Of a DNA stretch of 5,818 nt, positions 1 to 5,818 are shown piece after piece (position 1 is the stretch's first letter; every line of letters begins with the position of its first letter). The notes below the pieces were generated by a model. That model saw nothing but the letters and a program-made list of their open reading frames with translations. It was not told the DNA's origin and did not search any database. Source of the DNA: Giesbergeria sp. (GTDB taxonomy: Bacteria > Pseudomonadota > Gammaproteobacteria > Burkholderiales > Burkholderiaceae_C); NCBI GenBank assembly GCA_017998735.1, contig JAGOCN010000132.1, positions 1-5,818 of the forward strand, read 5' to 3'. The position numbers were made by a program, and so were the translations under genes.

Positions 1-1979
1 GTGCCCAGGCGGCCCTTGAGCGACTGCGGCTTGCCGGTCAGGATGGCGGCGTAGTTGGTGGTGTTGGCCAGCACTTTTTTCACGTAGTCGCGCGTTTCGG
101 CAAAGGGCACGTTTTCGGCCCAGATGGCGGCGTCCAGCACCGGGCCGTTGCGCCAGCTGCGCGGGCGGCCCGGGCCGGCGTTGTAGGCGGCAGCGGCCAT
201 GGGCATGGAGCCGGCAAAGTCGTCCAGCGCCAGTTTCAGGTAGGCGGTGCCGATGGTGATGTTGGTGTCGCGGTCGTTGATCTGGTCGGCGGTGAAACCG
301 GTCATGCCGATCTTCTTGGCCGTCCAGCGCGCCGTGGCCGGCATCACCTGCATCAGGCCCGACGCACCCACGCCCGAGCGCGCGTCCATGATGAAGCGGC
401 TTTCCTGCCGGATCAGGCCATAGACATACGCCGGGTCCAGCCCCACACCCTGGCTGTGCGCCACCACGGCTTTCTGGAACGGCATGGGAAAGCGCTGCCT
501 GTAGTCGGCCACGCTTTTGGTGCGCTCGCTGGTGTTGATGCAGCGGTCCCACACCTCGCGCTCGCAGGCCAGGTCGGCGGCGGCCAGCAGCTCGCGCTCG
601 CCCATGCCGCCGGGGGTGTGCAGGTTGGTGGCGTAGTTCCATTCGCGCACGCCTTCGCTGCGCAGGCCCATGGAAATGGCGTAGAGCCCGCGCGCCAGCG
701 ACGGGTTGGCGCGGGCGGCGGCCTTTTCCTGGGCGGTGAGCGGCGCCGGCGCGGGCGGCACGGTGATGCGCTGGCCCAGGTCTTCCAGCGCCAGCTGCTC
801 GTAAAACCCACTGGTGCCGGCAATGTTGCCCAGCAGCACGCGCGCCTGGGCGCGGTCTTCGTCGCCGGGGCGGTCGGCCAGCAGCGAACGCGCTTTCCAG
901 TAGGTCCAGGTGCTGTCTTCGCGCATGTTCGGGCTCATGGCATTGATGCTGCGGTGCACCGCCTTCCAGTCGCCGGCGCGCAGTGCGGCGCGCACCTTCC
1001 AGGTGAGCAGGTCGTCGCTCAGGTCGCTGTCCTTGGCAACCTTGTTGAAATGCTCCATGGCGCTGGGCGACAGGCGCAGCGCCGCCTGCTTGCCGATCAC
1101 GCCCCAGGTCCAGTGGCGCTCCTCGGGGCTCAGTTGCACGCCCCATTTGCTCTCCAGCAGCGCGGCGGCGTTGTCGGGGTCTTTGGCGGCCAGGCGGATC
1201 AGCGCCAGCACCACCAGTTCCTGGCGCTGGCGGGTGGGGGCGGCCACCCGGCTGCCCAAAAACTTGGCCGGGTTGGCGTACAGGTCGGCCACCAGGTTGG
1301 ACACATCGGGCGCAGCAATGGCCACCGCGTCGCGCGTGGCGCGCTGGCGGTTGGCTTCGGCGCTCAAACGCGCCTTGCGCCAGACCTCCAGCGCCGGCAG
1401 CTGGCGGGCAGAAAACAGTTCGCCAGCGGCATGGGTGCAGCCGTCGTCGGCGTCGCGCTGCGCCTGCCAGTGGCCCAGCATGTCCTGCACGCCGGTGGCC
1501 GGCAGAGTGCCGCGCAGGTGGTCGATGGTGGTGGCGTAGCAGCTCACCTCGCGGTCGTCGCCCATGCGAAACGACGGGTGCAGTTCGGCAAAACGCGCCC
1601 AGTCGCGGCGCTGGCCGAGCTGGCGCAGCCAGTCGTTGCGCAGCCGGTCTTCCTGGTAGGTGCCGGCCCAGCGCTGCAAGAAGACCTGCACTTCTTCGGG
1701 CTGCGCCTCTTCCAGCCGGGCGCGCAGCTCCCAGTAGGCGGCCCAGGGTTCGAGCGGATGGTTGCGCGCCGAGGGCAGCAGCAGGGCCAGCCTGCCGCGG
1801 TCGCCGCGCCGGAAGGCCTGCTGCATCTCGCGCAGCACCTCGTCACCACTGGCGCCGGCGGCGCTGCGCGCCTCCAGAGGGGCAGAAACAGGGAGAGCGG
1901 ACTGGGCCAGTGCCAGCGGAGTGGCGGCGGCCAGCACGGCGGCGGTGGCAAGCGGTGTCAGAATCTTGGGCAAATGCAT
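1..1979 (-). CDS. slt: Soluble lytic murein transglycosylase, Slt70 type (C-terminal end outside window)
   Basis: Periplasmic enzyme that cleaves the MurNAc-GlcNAc bond of peptidoglycan, leaving 1,6-anhydromuropeptides. The frame is open from ATG at 1979 to the window edge (659 codons). Residues 1-25 form a signal peptide: a short basic start, an Ala/Leu-rich core and ALA before Gln26. Residues of about 45-480 are a helical, Trp/Arg/Leu-rich region, as in the superhelical U and L domains of Slt70. The catalytic SLT domain follows: GLIRQESRF with the likely catalytic Glu526, GASGLMQVMPATA (539-550), AAYNAGPGR around Tyr599, and ENVPFAETRDYV from Glu622. The last visible residues (TGKPQSLKGRLG) resemble the family's C-terminus, so only a few residues should be missing. 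No good Shine-Dalgarno sequence precedes the ATG. The gene is divergent from the cyclo-ligase gene with 14 bp between start codons. Motifs are seen directly; function is from family knowledge. Confidence 0.95.
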   Translation of the reverse strand, partial: MHLPKILTPLATAAVLAAATPLALAQSALPVSAPLEARSAAGASGDEVLREMQQAFRRGDRGRLALLLPSARNHPLEPWAAYWELRARLEEAQPEEVQVFLQRWAGTYQEDRLRNDWLRQLGQRRDWARFAELHPSFRMGDDREVSCYATTIDHLRGTLPATGVQDMLGHWQAQRDADDGCTHAAGELFSARQLPALEVWRKARLSAEANRQRATRDAVAIAAPDVSNLVADLYANPAKFLGSRVAAPTRQRQELVVLALIRLAAKDPDNAAALLESKWGVQLSPEERHWTWGVIGKQAALRLSPSAMEHFNKVAKDSDLSDDLLTWKVRAALRAGDWKAVHRSINAMSPNMREDSTWTYWKARSLLADRPGDEDRAQARVLLGNIAGTSGFYEQLALEDLGQRITVPPAPAPLTAQEKAAARANPSLARGLYAISMGLRSEGVREWNYATNLHTPGGMGERELLAAADLACEREVWDRCINTSERTKSVADYRQRFPMPFQKAVVAHSQGVGLDPAYVYGLIRQESRFIMDARSGVGASGLMQVMPATARWTAKKIGMTGFTADQINDRDTNITIGTAYLKLALDDFAGSMPMAAAAYNAGPGRPRSWRNGPVLDAAIWAENVPFAETRDYVKKVLANTTNYAAILTGKPQSLKGRLG
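1956..1964 (+). promoter_or_regulatory. Candidate extended -10 element for the cyclo-ligase gene
   Basis: TGTCAGAAT matches the extended -10 layout (TG, one base, then a hexamer with four of six matches to TATAAT). It lies about 30 bp before the ATG at 1994, inside the signal-peptide codons of slt on the other strand. No good -35 box stands 17 bp upstream. The 14 bp gap cannot hold a promoter, so the real one must lie in slt coding sequence; this is the best candidate I see, by eye only. Confidence 0.25.
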
Positions 1980-1985
1980 GGGGGA
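1980..1985 (+). promoter_or_regulatory. Weak ribosome binding site supporting the start at 1994
   Basis: The G-run GGGGGA ends 8 bases before ATG 1994. It is a modest Shine-Dalgarno match and favours ATG 1994 (or the adjoining GTG 1991) over the upstream in-frame ATG at 1910, which would add 28 residues foreign to the family. Confidence 0.4.
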
Positions 1986-1991
1986 ATTATG
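1986..1991 (-). promoter_or_regulatory. Candidate -10 hexamer for slt
   Basis: On the minus strand this reads CATAAT, five of six matches to TATAAT. It ends 6 bases before the slt ATG at 1979, so transcription from it would start at or near the A of the ATG and give a leaderless or near-leaderless mRNA. No convincing -35 box lies 16-18 bp upstream, so it may be a chance match in an A/T-rich patch. Confidence 0.22.
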
Positions 1992-1993
1992 TG

Positions 1994-2566
<573 letters not shown>

Positions 2567-2622
2567 GGGCCGGCCGACACCGCACCGCACCGCACCAGCG
2601 TGCTGAAACCGGGGGCGCTGTC
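2567..2622. other. Convergent intergenic gap without a clear terminator
   Basis: This 56 bp separates the stop codons of the cyclo-ligase and J-domain genes. It contains the 8 bp palindrome GGCCGGCC (2568-2575) and three tandem CGCAC units (2581-2595). I see no GC-rich hairpin followed by a T-run in either direction, so termination may be Rho-dependent or the two transcripts may overlap. Confidence 0.5.
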
Positions 2623-3852
2623 TCAGAAAAACCTGCCCCTGCCTGACAGCAGGTCATCTTCCTGCGCCTGGTAGCGGGCCAGGTCTGCCTGCTCGCGCAG
2701 CCAGCGCTTGAACTGCGCGTCGTCGCGCACGCGCTGCAGGTCGGCGTGTATCTGCGCCACCCAGTCGGCGTGCATGTGCTGCTCGTGCTGCAGCAGGCGC
2801 CGCAGGGAAGCCTCTTTCATGCTGGCGGTCACCGCCACGCCCAGCTCGTGGCCCAGGCGCAGTTCAGCTTCCAGCAGCTGCTCTTCCAGGGCAGCCACCT
2901 GCTGCTTGAGCAGCAGCGACAGCGCGGCGATTTTGTCCTCTGCCATGCGCGCAATGTGCGCCGCATCTACCTGTTCAACCTGCAGCTGCAGGCCCAGCAA
3001 GGCCATGAGATCGCCCCGTTCGTACGCCGTGTTGGCCTGCACCATGAGCGCGCCCTTGCGCTGGCGCTCTGCAGGGTCAGGCTCGCGGTCGGGGTGCAAG
3101 GCGCTGGCCAGTTGCCGGTAGATGCTGCGCAAAGCGGCTTTGGCGTCCTGTTCCTGCTCCTGGATTTTGCGCTGCCGGGGGGTGGTGGGGCGCTGGGCGC
3201 GGTGCGCTGCCAGGCGCTCCTGCTCTGCCTCGCCGTGCGCCTGCACCTGCCCGAGCAGCGCCTCCATCAGTTGCTGCGGGGACTCCATGCCCTGCAGCGC
3301 CTCGCGGTCCAGCGGCCGGCCCAGGGCGCTTTCGGCCATGTCCATCATGTGTGCGAACAGTTCACTGTCTTGCACAGGCTGCGCTGTGTCAGGGGCGTAC
3401 GCTGCGCGCAGCTGCGCCAGCACAGCGGCGTCGGCAGGGGCAACCCCATCGGCCCCCTCAGTCCCCTCAGCCCCCTGGGGCGGGGGCAACAGGGCTTGCA
3501 CCATCTGGCGGGCTGTTTTTTGCTGCGCGGCGGTCAGGCCCTTGCGCTGCAGCCGCGCGTGCAGAAACAACACCATCTGCCAGCGCCCCTCGGCCATGGC
3601 GCGCTCCAGTTCGGCCATGCGGTCCAGATGGGGGCCGCGCACCTTGTCTGCCAGGCGCGCAAAGTCCTGCAGCTTGCGCCCCATGCTGTCCACCTTGGCC
3701 AGCAGCTTGTTGAAGCGCTGCTGCGCCGCTGTCAGCTTGCCCTGCACCGACGGCACCACCTTGAGGTGGGCGGCGCACACCGGGGCAGCCGGGTTGTCAG
3801 GGGCAGAAGGCGGCACGTCGCCAGAAATGCCGGTTTCAAAAGAAGGTCTCAT
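2623..3852 (-). CDS. J-domain protein with internal HPD motif and coiled-coil flanks
   Basis: 409 residues from ATG 3852; a GTG at 3927 could add 25 residues, but these look unlike a protein N-terminus (Cys/Arg-rich). J-domains recruit DnaK/Hsp70 and stimulate its ATPase through an HPD tripeptide. Here RSIYRQLASALHPDRE gives helix II and HPD at residues 253-255 (bases 3088-3096); a helix III candidate, ALMVQANTAYERGDLMAL, follows at about 268-285. Before it lie a helical region (about 35-125), a Pro/Gly/Glu/Ala-rich linker (about 123-140) and a charged Arg/Gln-rich stretch. After it come LGLQLQVEQVDAAHI, a long heptad-like helix (about 310-336) and a basic helical tail ending GRGRFF. There is no Gly/Phe region, zinc-finger CxxCxGxG repeat, signal peptide or membrane segment, so this is not classical DnaJ or CbpA. 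Client and role are unknown. It probably acts in the cytoplasm and is a single-gene unit. Confidence 0.85.
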   Translation of the reverse strand: MRPSFETGISGDVPPSAPDNPAAPVCAAHLKVVPSVQGKLTAAQQRFNKLLAKVDSMGRKLQDFARLADKVRGPHLDRMAELERAMAEGRWQMVLFLHARLQRKGLTAAQQKTARQMVQALLPPPQGAEGTEGADGVAPADAAVLAQLRAAYAPDTAQPVQDSELFAHMMDMAESALGRPLDREALQGMESPQQLMEALLGQVQAHGEAEQERLAAHRAQRPTTPRQRKIQEQEQDAKAALRSIYRQLASALHPDREPDPAERQRKGALMVQANTAYERGDLMALLGLQLQVEQVDAAHIARMAEDKIAALSLLLKQQVAALEEQLLEAELRLGHELGVAVTASMKEASLRRLLQHEQHMHADWVAQIHADLQRVRDDAQFKRWLREQADLARYQAQEDDLLSGRGRFF

Positions 3853-4028
3853 GGTGCAAAGGCTACAGGTTGGGGCATGTGCGGCGGTCTGGTCAAGGGC
3901 ATTGCGCCAGCGTCGGCAAACCGTCACAGTGTAGAACCCGCTGCCCTGCCAGCCTGCGCCGCGCCCCCTGGCACGGCGCGCCGCCCGCAGGGGGCGCTTT
4001 CATCCGCCCGATTTTTCAAAAGTACCCC
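3853..4028. other. Divergent intergenic region, J-domain gene / GST gene
   Basis: These 176 bp should carry promoters for both flanking genes. On the minus strand TACACT (3933-3928) is a four-of-six -10 match without a convincing -35. No strong sigma-70 promoter is visible for the GST gene; the A/T-rich patch just before its ATG (4011-4022) is the only low-melting stretch. The region also holds the large inverted repeat at 3961-3997. Neither start codon has a good Shine-Dalgarno sequence. Confidence 0.45.
3961..3997. repeat. Perfect 10 bp inverted repeat in the GST leader
   Basis: GCGCCCCCTG (3961-3970) is matched by its exact reverse complement CAGGGGGCGC (3988-3997) across 17 bp, which themselves contain the palindrome CGGCGCGCCG (3974-3983). 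The right arm is followed by TTTCAT and ends 31 bp before the GST ATG. In RNA it would fold into a very stable stem. No complete gene is read rightwards into it, so it is not an obvious gene-end terminator; it could be a leader attenuator, a protein-binding site or a degenerate interspersed repeat. Confidence 0.65.
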
Positions 4029-4712
4029 ATGCCCAAGCTCTACATCGGCAACAAGAACTATTCGTCTTGGTCACTGCGCCCCTGGCTGCTGATGCGCCAG
4101 ACCGGCATTGCGTTTGAAGAAGTGCCACTGCGCTTTGACAGCTTTGCGCCCGGTTCGCAGTTCAAGCAGGCGCTGGCCGGCATCAGCCCGACCGGCCAGG
4201 TGCCGGTGCTGGTGGACGGCGCGCTGGTGGTGTGGGACACGCTGGCCATCGCCGAAACCCTGGCCGAAATGCACCCCGATAAAGGCGTGTGGCCCAGGAA
4301 CGCCACCGCCCGCGCCCAGGCGCGCAGCGTCTGCGCCGAAATGCACAGCGGTTTTGGCGCGCTGCGCAGTGCCTGCCCGATGAACATCGAGGCGCACCTG
4401 CCCGACGTGGGCGCGCTGGCCTGGCGCGACCAGCCGGCGGTGCGCGCCGATGTCGAGCGGCTGGTGCAGATGTGGAGCGGCCTGCTGGACGCCCATGGCG
4501 GCCCGATGCTGTTTGGCACCTTCAGCGCCGCCGACGCGTTTTTTGCGCCGGTGTGCATGCGCCTGGTGACCTACGCGCTGCCGGTGCCGCCGCACATTGC
4601 CGCCTACATCGAGCGCGTGCGCGCCCTGCCCGCCCTGCAGGAATGGGTTACAGCGGCCCTGGACGAGCAGGATTTCCGGGATTTCGAGGAACCGTACCGG
4701 CTGCGGCGCTGA
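4029..4712 (+). CDS. Glutathione S-transferase family protein
   Basis: 227 residues, typical of cytosolic GSTs, which conjugate or reduce substrates with glutathione. The N-terminal thioredoxin fold starts MPKLYIGNKNYSSWSLRPW; the SSWSLR block (12-17) resembles the Ser-containing active-site motif of zeta-like and YfcF-like GSTs, making Ser12, Ser13 or Ser15 a candidate thiolate-stabilising residue. GISPTGQVPVLVDG (51-64) carries the cis-proline before VPVL that binds the glutathione backbone. VVWDTLAIAETLAE (67-80) fits the helix that usually has Glu-Ser before AI; here it is Asp70-Thr71. The C-terminal all-helical domain (about 90-215) contains the expected FSAADAFFAPV (165-175). ATG 4029 begins right at the first beta strand. 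The gene is divergent from the J-domain gene, and its leader contains the 3961-3997 inverted repeat. The substrate cannot be predicted. Confidence 0.9.
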   Translation: MPKLYIGNKNYSSWSLRPWLLMRQTGIAFEEVPLRFDSFAPGSQFKQALAGISPTGQVPVLVDGALVVWDTLAIAETLAEMHPDKGVWPRNATARAQARSVCAEMHSGFGALRSACPMNIEAHLPDVGALAWRDQPAVRADVERLVQMWSGLLDAHGGPMLFGTFSAADAFFAPVCMRLVTYALPVPPHIAAYIERVRALPALQEWVTAALDEQDFRDFEEPYRLRR

Positions 4713-4784
4713 GGCTGCGCCTTGCCTTGCCTTGCGTTGCTTTGTTCTGCGCTCTCTTGCCAGAACAGGCTGGCCGCTTGGGCA

Positions 4785-4802
4785 GGCAGCAAAGGCGCTG
4801 CC
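4785..4802. terminator. Weak hairpin between convergent gene ends
   Basis: GGCAGC (4785-4790) and GCTGCC (4797-4802) form a 6 bp stem with a 6-base loop, 3 bp beyond the stop codon of the small membrane protein gene. A second 5 bp stem lies at 4759-4774. Neither is followed by a T-run in either direction, so terminator function is a guess based on position between the convergent GST and membrane protein genes. Confidence 0.25.
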
Positions 4803-4805
4803 GCT

Positions 4806-5108
4806 TCAGGCCTTGGCGGCTTCTGCGCTTTCGGATGCTTCTGCGCTTTCGGATGCTTCGGCTGCCTTTGCCTTGGAGGCCTTGGACGCCTTCATGGCGC
4901 CGCGAATGTTCATCACCGTCAGGCAGAACTGCAGCACCACCAGCGCTGTCGCGCCCGAAGACAGACCCCAGACAATCCACAGCGCATTGCTGACCAGAAA
5001 CAGCCAGAAACCCCAGTTGCGCTTGCTTTTGCGCTCGGACGCCACATACCAGGAAGCGGCCACGGTGATGACCATCGCGGGCCACTGCAAAAGATCAATC
5101 CAGTCCAT
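4806..5108 (-). CDS. Small three-helix membrane protein, function unknown
   Basis: 100 residues from ATG 5108. Three hydrophobic segments are visible: about 6-23 (LLQWPAMVITVAASWYVA), 32-50 (WGFWLFLVSNALWIVWGL) and 52-67 (ATALVVLQFCLTVMNI), with a basic connector SERKSKRN between the first two. The SNALWIVWG block and the three-helix size recall small PQ-loop, SemiSWEET-like or PnuC-like half-transporters, but no PQ motif is present, so this is only a similarity of layout. The C-terminal 30 residues are a Lys/Ala/Ser/Glu tail in which AEASES recurs because of a DNA duplication. A weak AGGA lies about 10 bases before the ATG. The frame remains open upstream to 5264, but those residues lack the character of this protein. 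It converges with the GST gene. Confidence 0.8.
   Translation of the reverse strand: MDWIDLLQWPAMVITVAASWYVASERKSKRNWGFWLFLVSNALWIVWGLSSGATALVVLQFCLTVMNIRGAMKASKASKAKAAEASESAEASESAEAAKA
4821..4856. repeat. Two tandem 18 bp units inside the membrane protein gene
   Basis: An identical 18 bp unit beginning TTCTGCGCTTTCGG occurs at 4821-4838 and 4839-4856, with a few more matching bases on each side. Because 18 is a multiple of three, it repeats six residues (Ala/Glu/Ser) in the C-terminal tail without changing the frame. It is a likely slippage site where tail length could vary between strains. Confidence 0.9.
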
Positions 5109-5252
5109 GGTGCGGTTGTCCTGTGTTGCAAACAAAGCAGAAGGTGCCAGGGCCAAGTGCAGCGCGGGCAAGCCAGTCCGGCACTGCCAGCGATTTGTCC
5201 TTGGGGACCGCGTCCATCGCCGGCAAGGCCAATTTCGCAGGCCAGCGCCATC

Positions 5253-5293
5253 GTTGCACCGCACCTGCAGCGACCTCGGCAGTGCGGTGCGAC
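5253..5293. repeat. Long imperfect hairpin, about 15 bp stem
   Basis: The left arm (5253-5268) pairs with the right arm (5279-5293) across a 10-base loop (5269-5278). Core pairing is GCACCGCA with TGCGGTGC and CTGC with GCAG, with one bulged C at 5264; a G.U wobble and two further pairs extend the outer end. There is no T-run on either side, so it is not a typical intrinsic terminator. It lies about 145 bp upstream of the membrane protein start and could be leader structure, a small RNA fold or a repeat. Confidence 0.7.
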
Positions 5294-5385
5294 AGAGTCT
5301 GTAGGACGCCAGCGTTTCACTGGCCGTGGTTTGTCTACAGCACAGGCTGCAGCAGCGCCTGCCCTGTGTCAGTCACTGAAGATTT

Positions 5386-5456
5386 CATAAATTGCTATCG
5401 AAAAAATAGCTGCTCGCGCAGTCCCCGCAGGCGCTGGAAGGCTTTTTTATGCTTGA
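5386..5456. repeat. Comamonadaceae-type interspersed intergenic repeat
   Basis: The segment has the pattern ATTGCTAT, an A-run, ATAGCTGCTCGCGCA, about 10 variable bases, GCGCTGGAAGGC, then T-rich sequence. From memory, short intergenic elements of the form TTGCTAT...ATAGCTGC...GCGCTGGAGGCC are abundant in Acidovorax, Comamonas, Delftia and relatives. GCTAT (5394-5398) and ATAGC (5406-5410) form a 5 bp inverted repeat, and GCGC recurs at 5416 and 5431. Read leftwards, the GC-rich part is followed by TTTTTT (5406-5401), so it might also end transcription from the gene at the right edge, though the stem is weak. The family assignment is recollection, not a search. Confidence 0.6.
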
Positions 5457-5466
5457 TTGCCCAGTT

Positions 5467-5500
5467 CCAATTTTTAATTGGGGTCAGATTCCAATTAAAA
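5467..5500. repeat. REP-like inverted repeat around GGGGTCAGA
   Basis: TTTTAATTGG (5472-5481) and CCAATTAAAA (5491-5500) are perfect 10 bp inverted arms around the 9-base spacer GGTCAGATT. A third copy of the arm core, CCAATT at 5467-5472, can instead pair with AATTGG 5476-5481 (3-base loop), giving two exclusive folds. Motifs of the form AATTGGGGTCAGA..CCAATT are, as I recall, common REP-type intergenic sequences in proteobacteria, often associated with RAYT (REP-associated, IS200-like) transposases. No such transposase is in the window, so this would be a stand-alone or relict copy. Confidence 0.6.
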
Positions 5501-5588
<88 letters not shown>

Positions 5589-5611
5589 CAGACACCCCCG
5601 CCAGCGCTGCT

Positions 5612-5818
5612 TCACCCCTGCCGAAACTGCTTGCGCAAAAACGCCCGGTGGCGTGCGATGTGCTCCAGCTGCGGCGCGGCAATGGTGACGACCAGGTCCA
5701 CGCCATCGCCGTTCAGCACCTCGTTGGCATGCTGCATGGCGCGCGCCACCACCTCGCTCTCGCTAATTTCCAGCTGCGCCGCCAGGTCCAGCGCCACGCG
5801 CCGCATGGCGCGCTGCGA
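5612..5818 (-). CDS. C-terminal part of an unrecognised protein (N-terminus outside window)
   Basis: The frame is open from the right window edge to TGA at 5612-5614, 68 visible residues. An ATG at 5806 could give a complete 64-residue protein, but the frame continues upstream (SQRA before it), so a longer protein cut by the window is more likely. Visible content: an amphipathic, Ala/Glu-rich helical stretch (RRVALDLAAQLEISESEVV, then ARAMQHANEVL), a short hydrophobic strand VDLVVTIAA, and a basic C-terminus (HIARHRAFLRKQFRQG). No signal peptide or membrane segment is visible in this part. I do not recognise the family. Third-position G/C bias and protein-like composition support it as real coding sequence. 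Its stop lies 23 bp from the tandem repeat array. Confidence 0.6.
   Translation of the reverse strand, partial: SQRAMRRVALDLAAQLEISESEVVARAMQHANEVLNGDGVDLVVTIAAPQLEHIARHRAFLRKQFRQG

Noticed and set aside
2746..4092. 448-codon open frame on the plus strand, opposite the J-domain gene
   Set aside because: It is a Leu/Gln/His-rich antisense shadow of the J-domain coding sequence, without recognisable domains; it also runs through the intergenic region into the GST start.
5118..5150. Sigma-54-like promoter (TGGCAC...GC) upstream of the membrane protein gene, minus strand
   Set aside because: Only 8 bases separate the GG and GC elements; sigma-54 promoters need 10.
5095..5217. 40-codon minus-strand frame (MDAVPKDKSL...) overlapping the membrane protein start by 14 bp
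   Set aside because: It looks somewhat protein-like and could be a coupled upstream frame, but it has no ribosome binding site, no recognised similarity and mixed third-position usage.

Overview
The window looks like chromosomal DNA from a GC-rich betaproteobacterium, most likely Burkholderiales, family Comamonadaceae (Acidovorax, Comamonas or Delftia type). The basis is the strong G/C bias at third codon positions, the kinds of proteins present, and an intergenic repeat (near 5386-5456) that I recall as widespread in that family. The genus cannot be fixed from this sequence.

Layout. At the left a nearly complete Slt-type soluble lytic transglycosylase gene runs leftwards (1979 to 1, C-terminal end cut by the window edge). 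Its start codon lies 14 bp from the start codon of a rightward 5-formyltetrahydrofolate cyclo-ligase gene (1994-2566). That gene converges, with a 56 bp gap, on a leftward gene (3852-2623) for a 409-residue protein with an internal J-domain (HPD motif) between helical, coiled-coil-like regions. A 176 bp divergent gap with a 10-bp-arm inverted repeat separates it from a rightward glutathione S-transferase-family gene (4029-4712). Next is a leftward gene for a 100-residue, three-helix membrane protein (5108-4806) whose C-terminal tail contains an in-frame 18 bp duplication.

The last part (5109-5611) holds no convincing gene. It contains a strong imperfect hairpin (5253-5293), then three abutting repeat types: a Comamonadaceae-type interspersed element, a REP-like inverted repeat around GGGGTCAGA, and an array of 8 bp units with a GGG in every unit (a G-quadruplex candidate). 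At the right edge is the C-terminal end of an unrecognised leftward gene.

The genes form no single pathway: cell-wall turnover (Slt), folate salvage (cyclo-ligase), chaperone-type function (J protein), thiol or detoxification chemistry (GST) and a small membrane protein, mostly as single-gene units in alternating orientation. I see no phage, CRISPR, toxin-antitoxin or defence system. The most unusual material is the divergent start pair at 1979/1994, the atypical J protein and the repeat cluster at 5386-5588.
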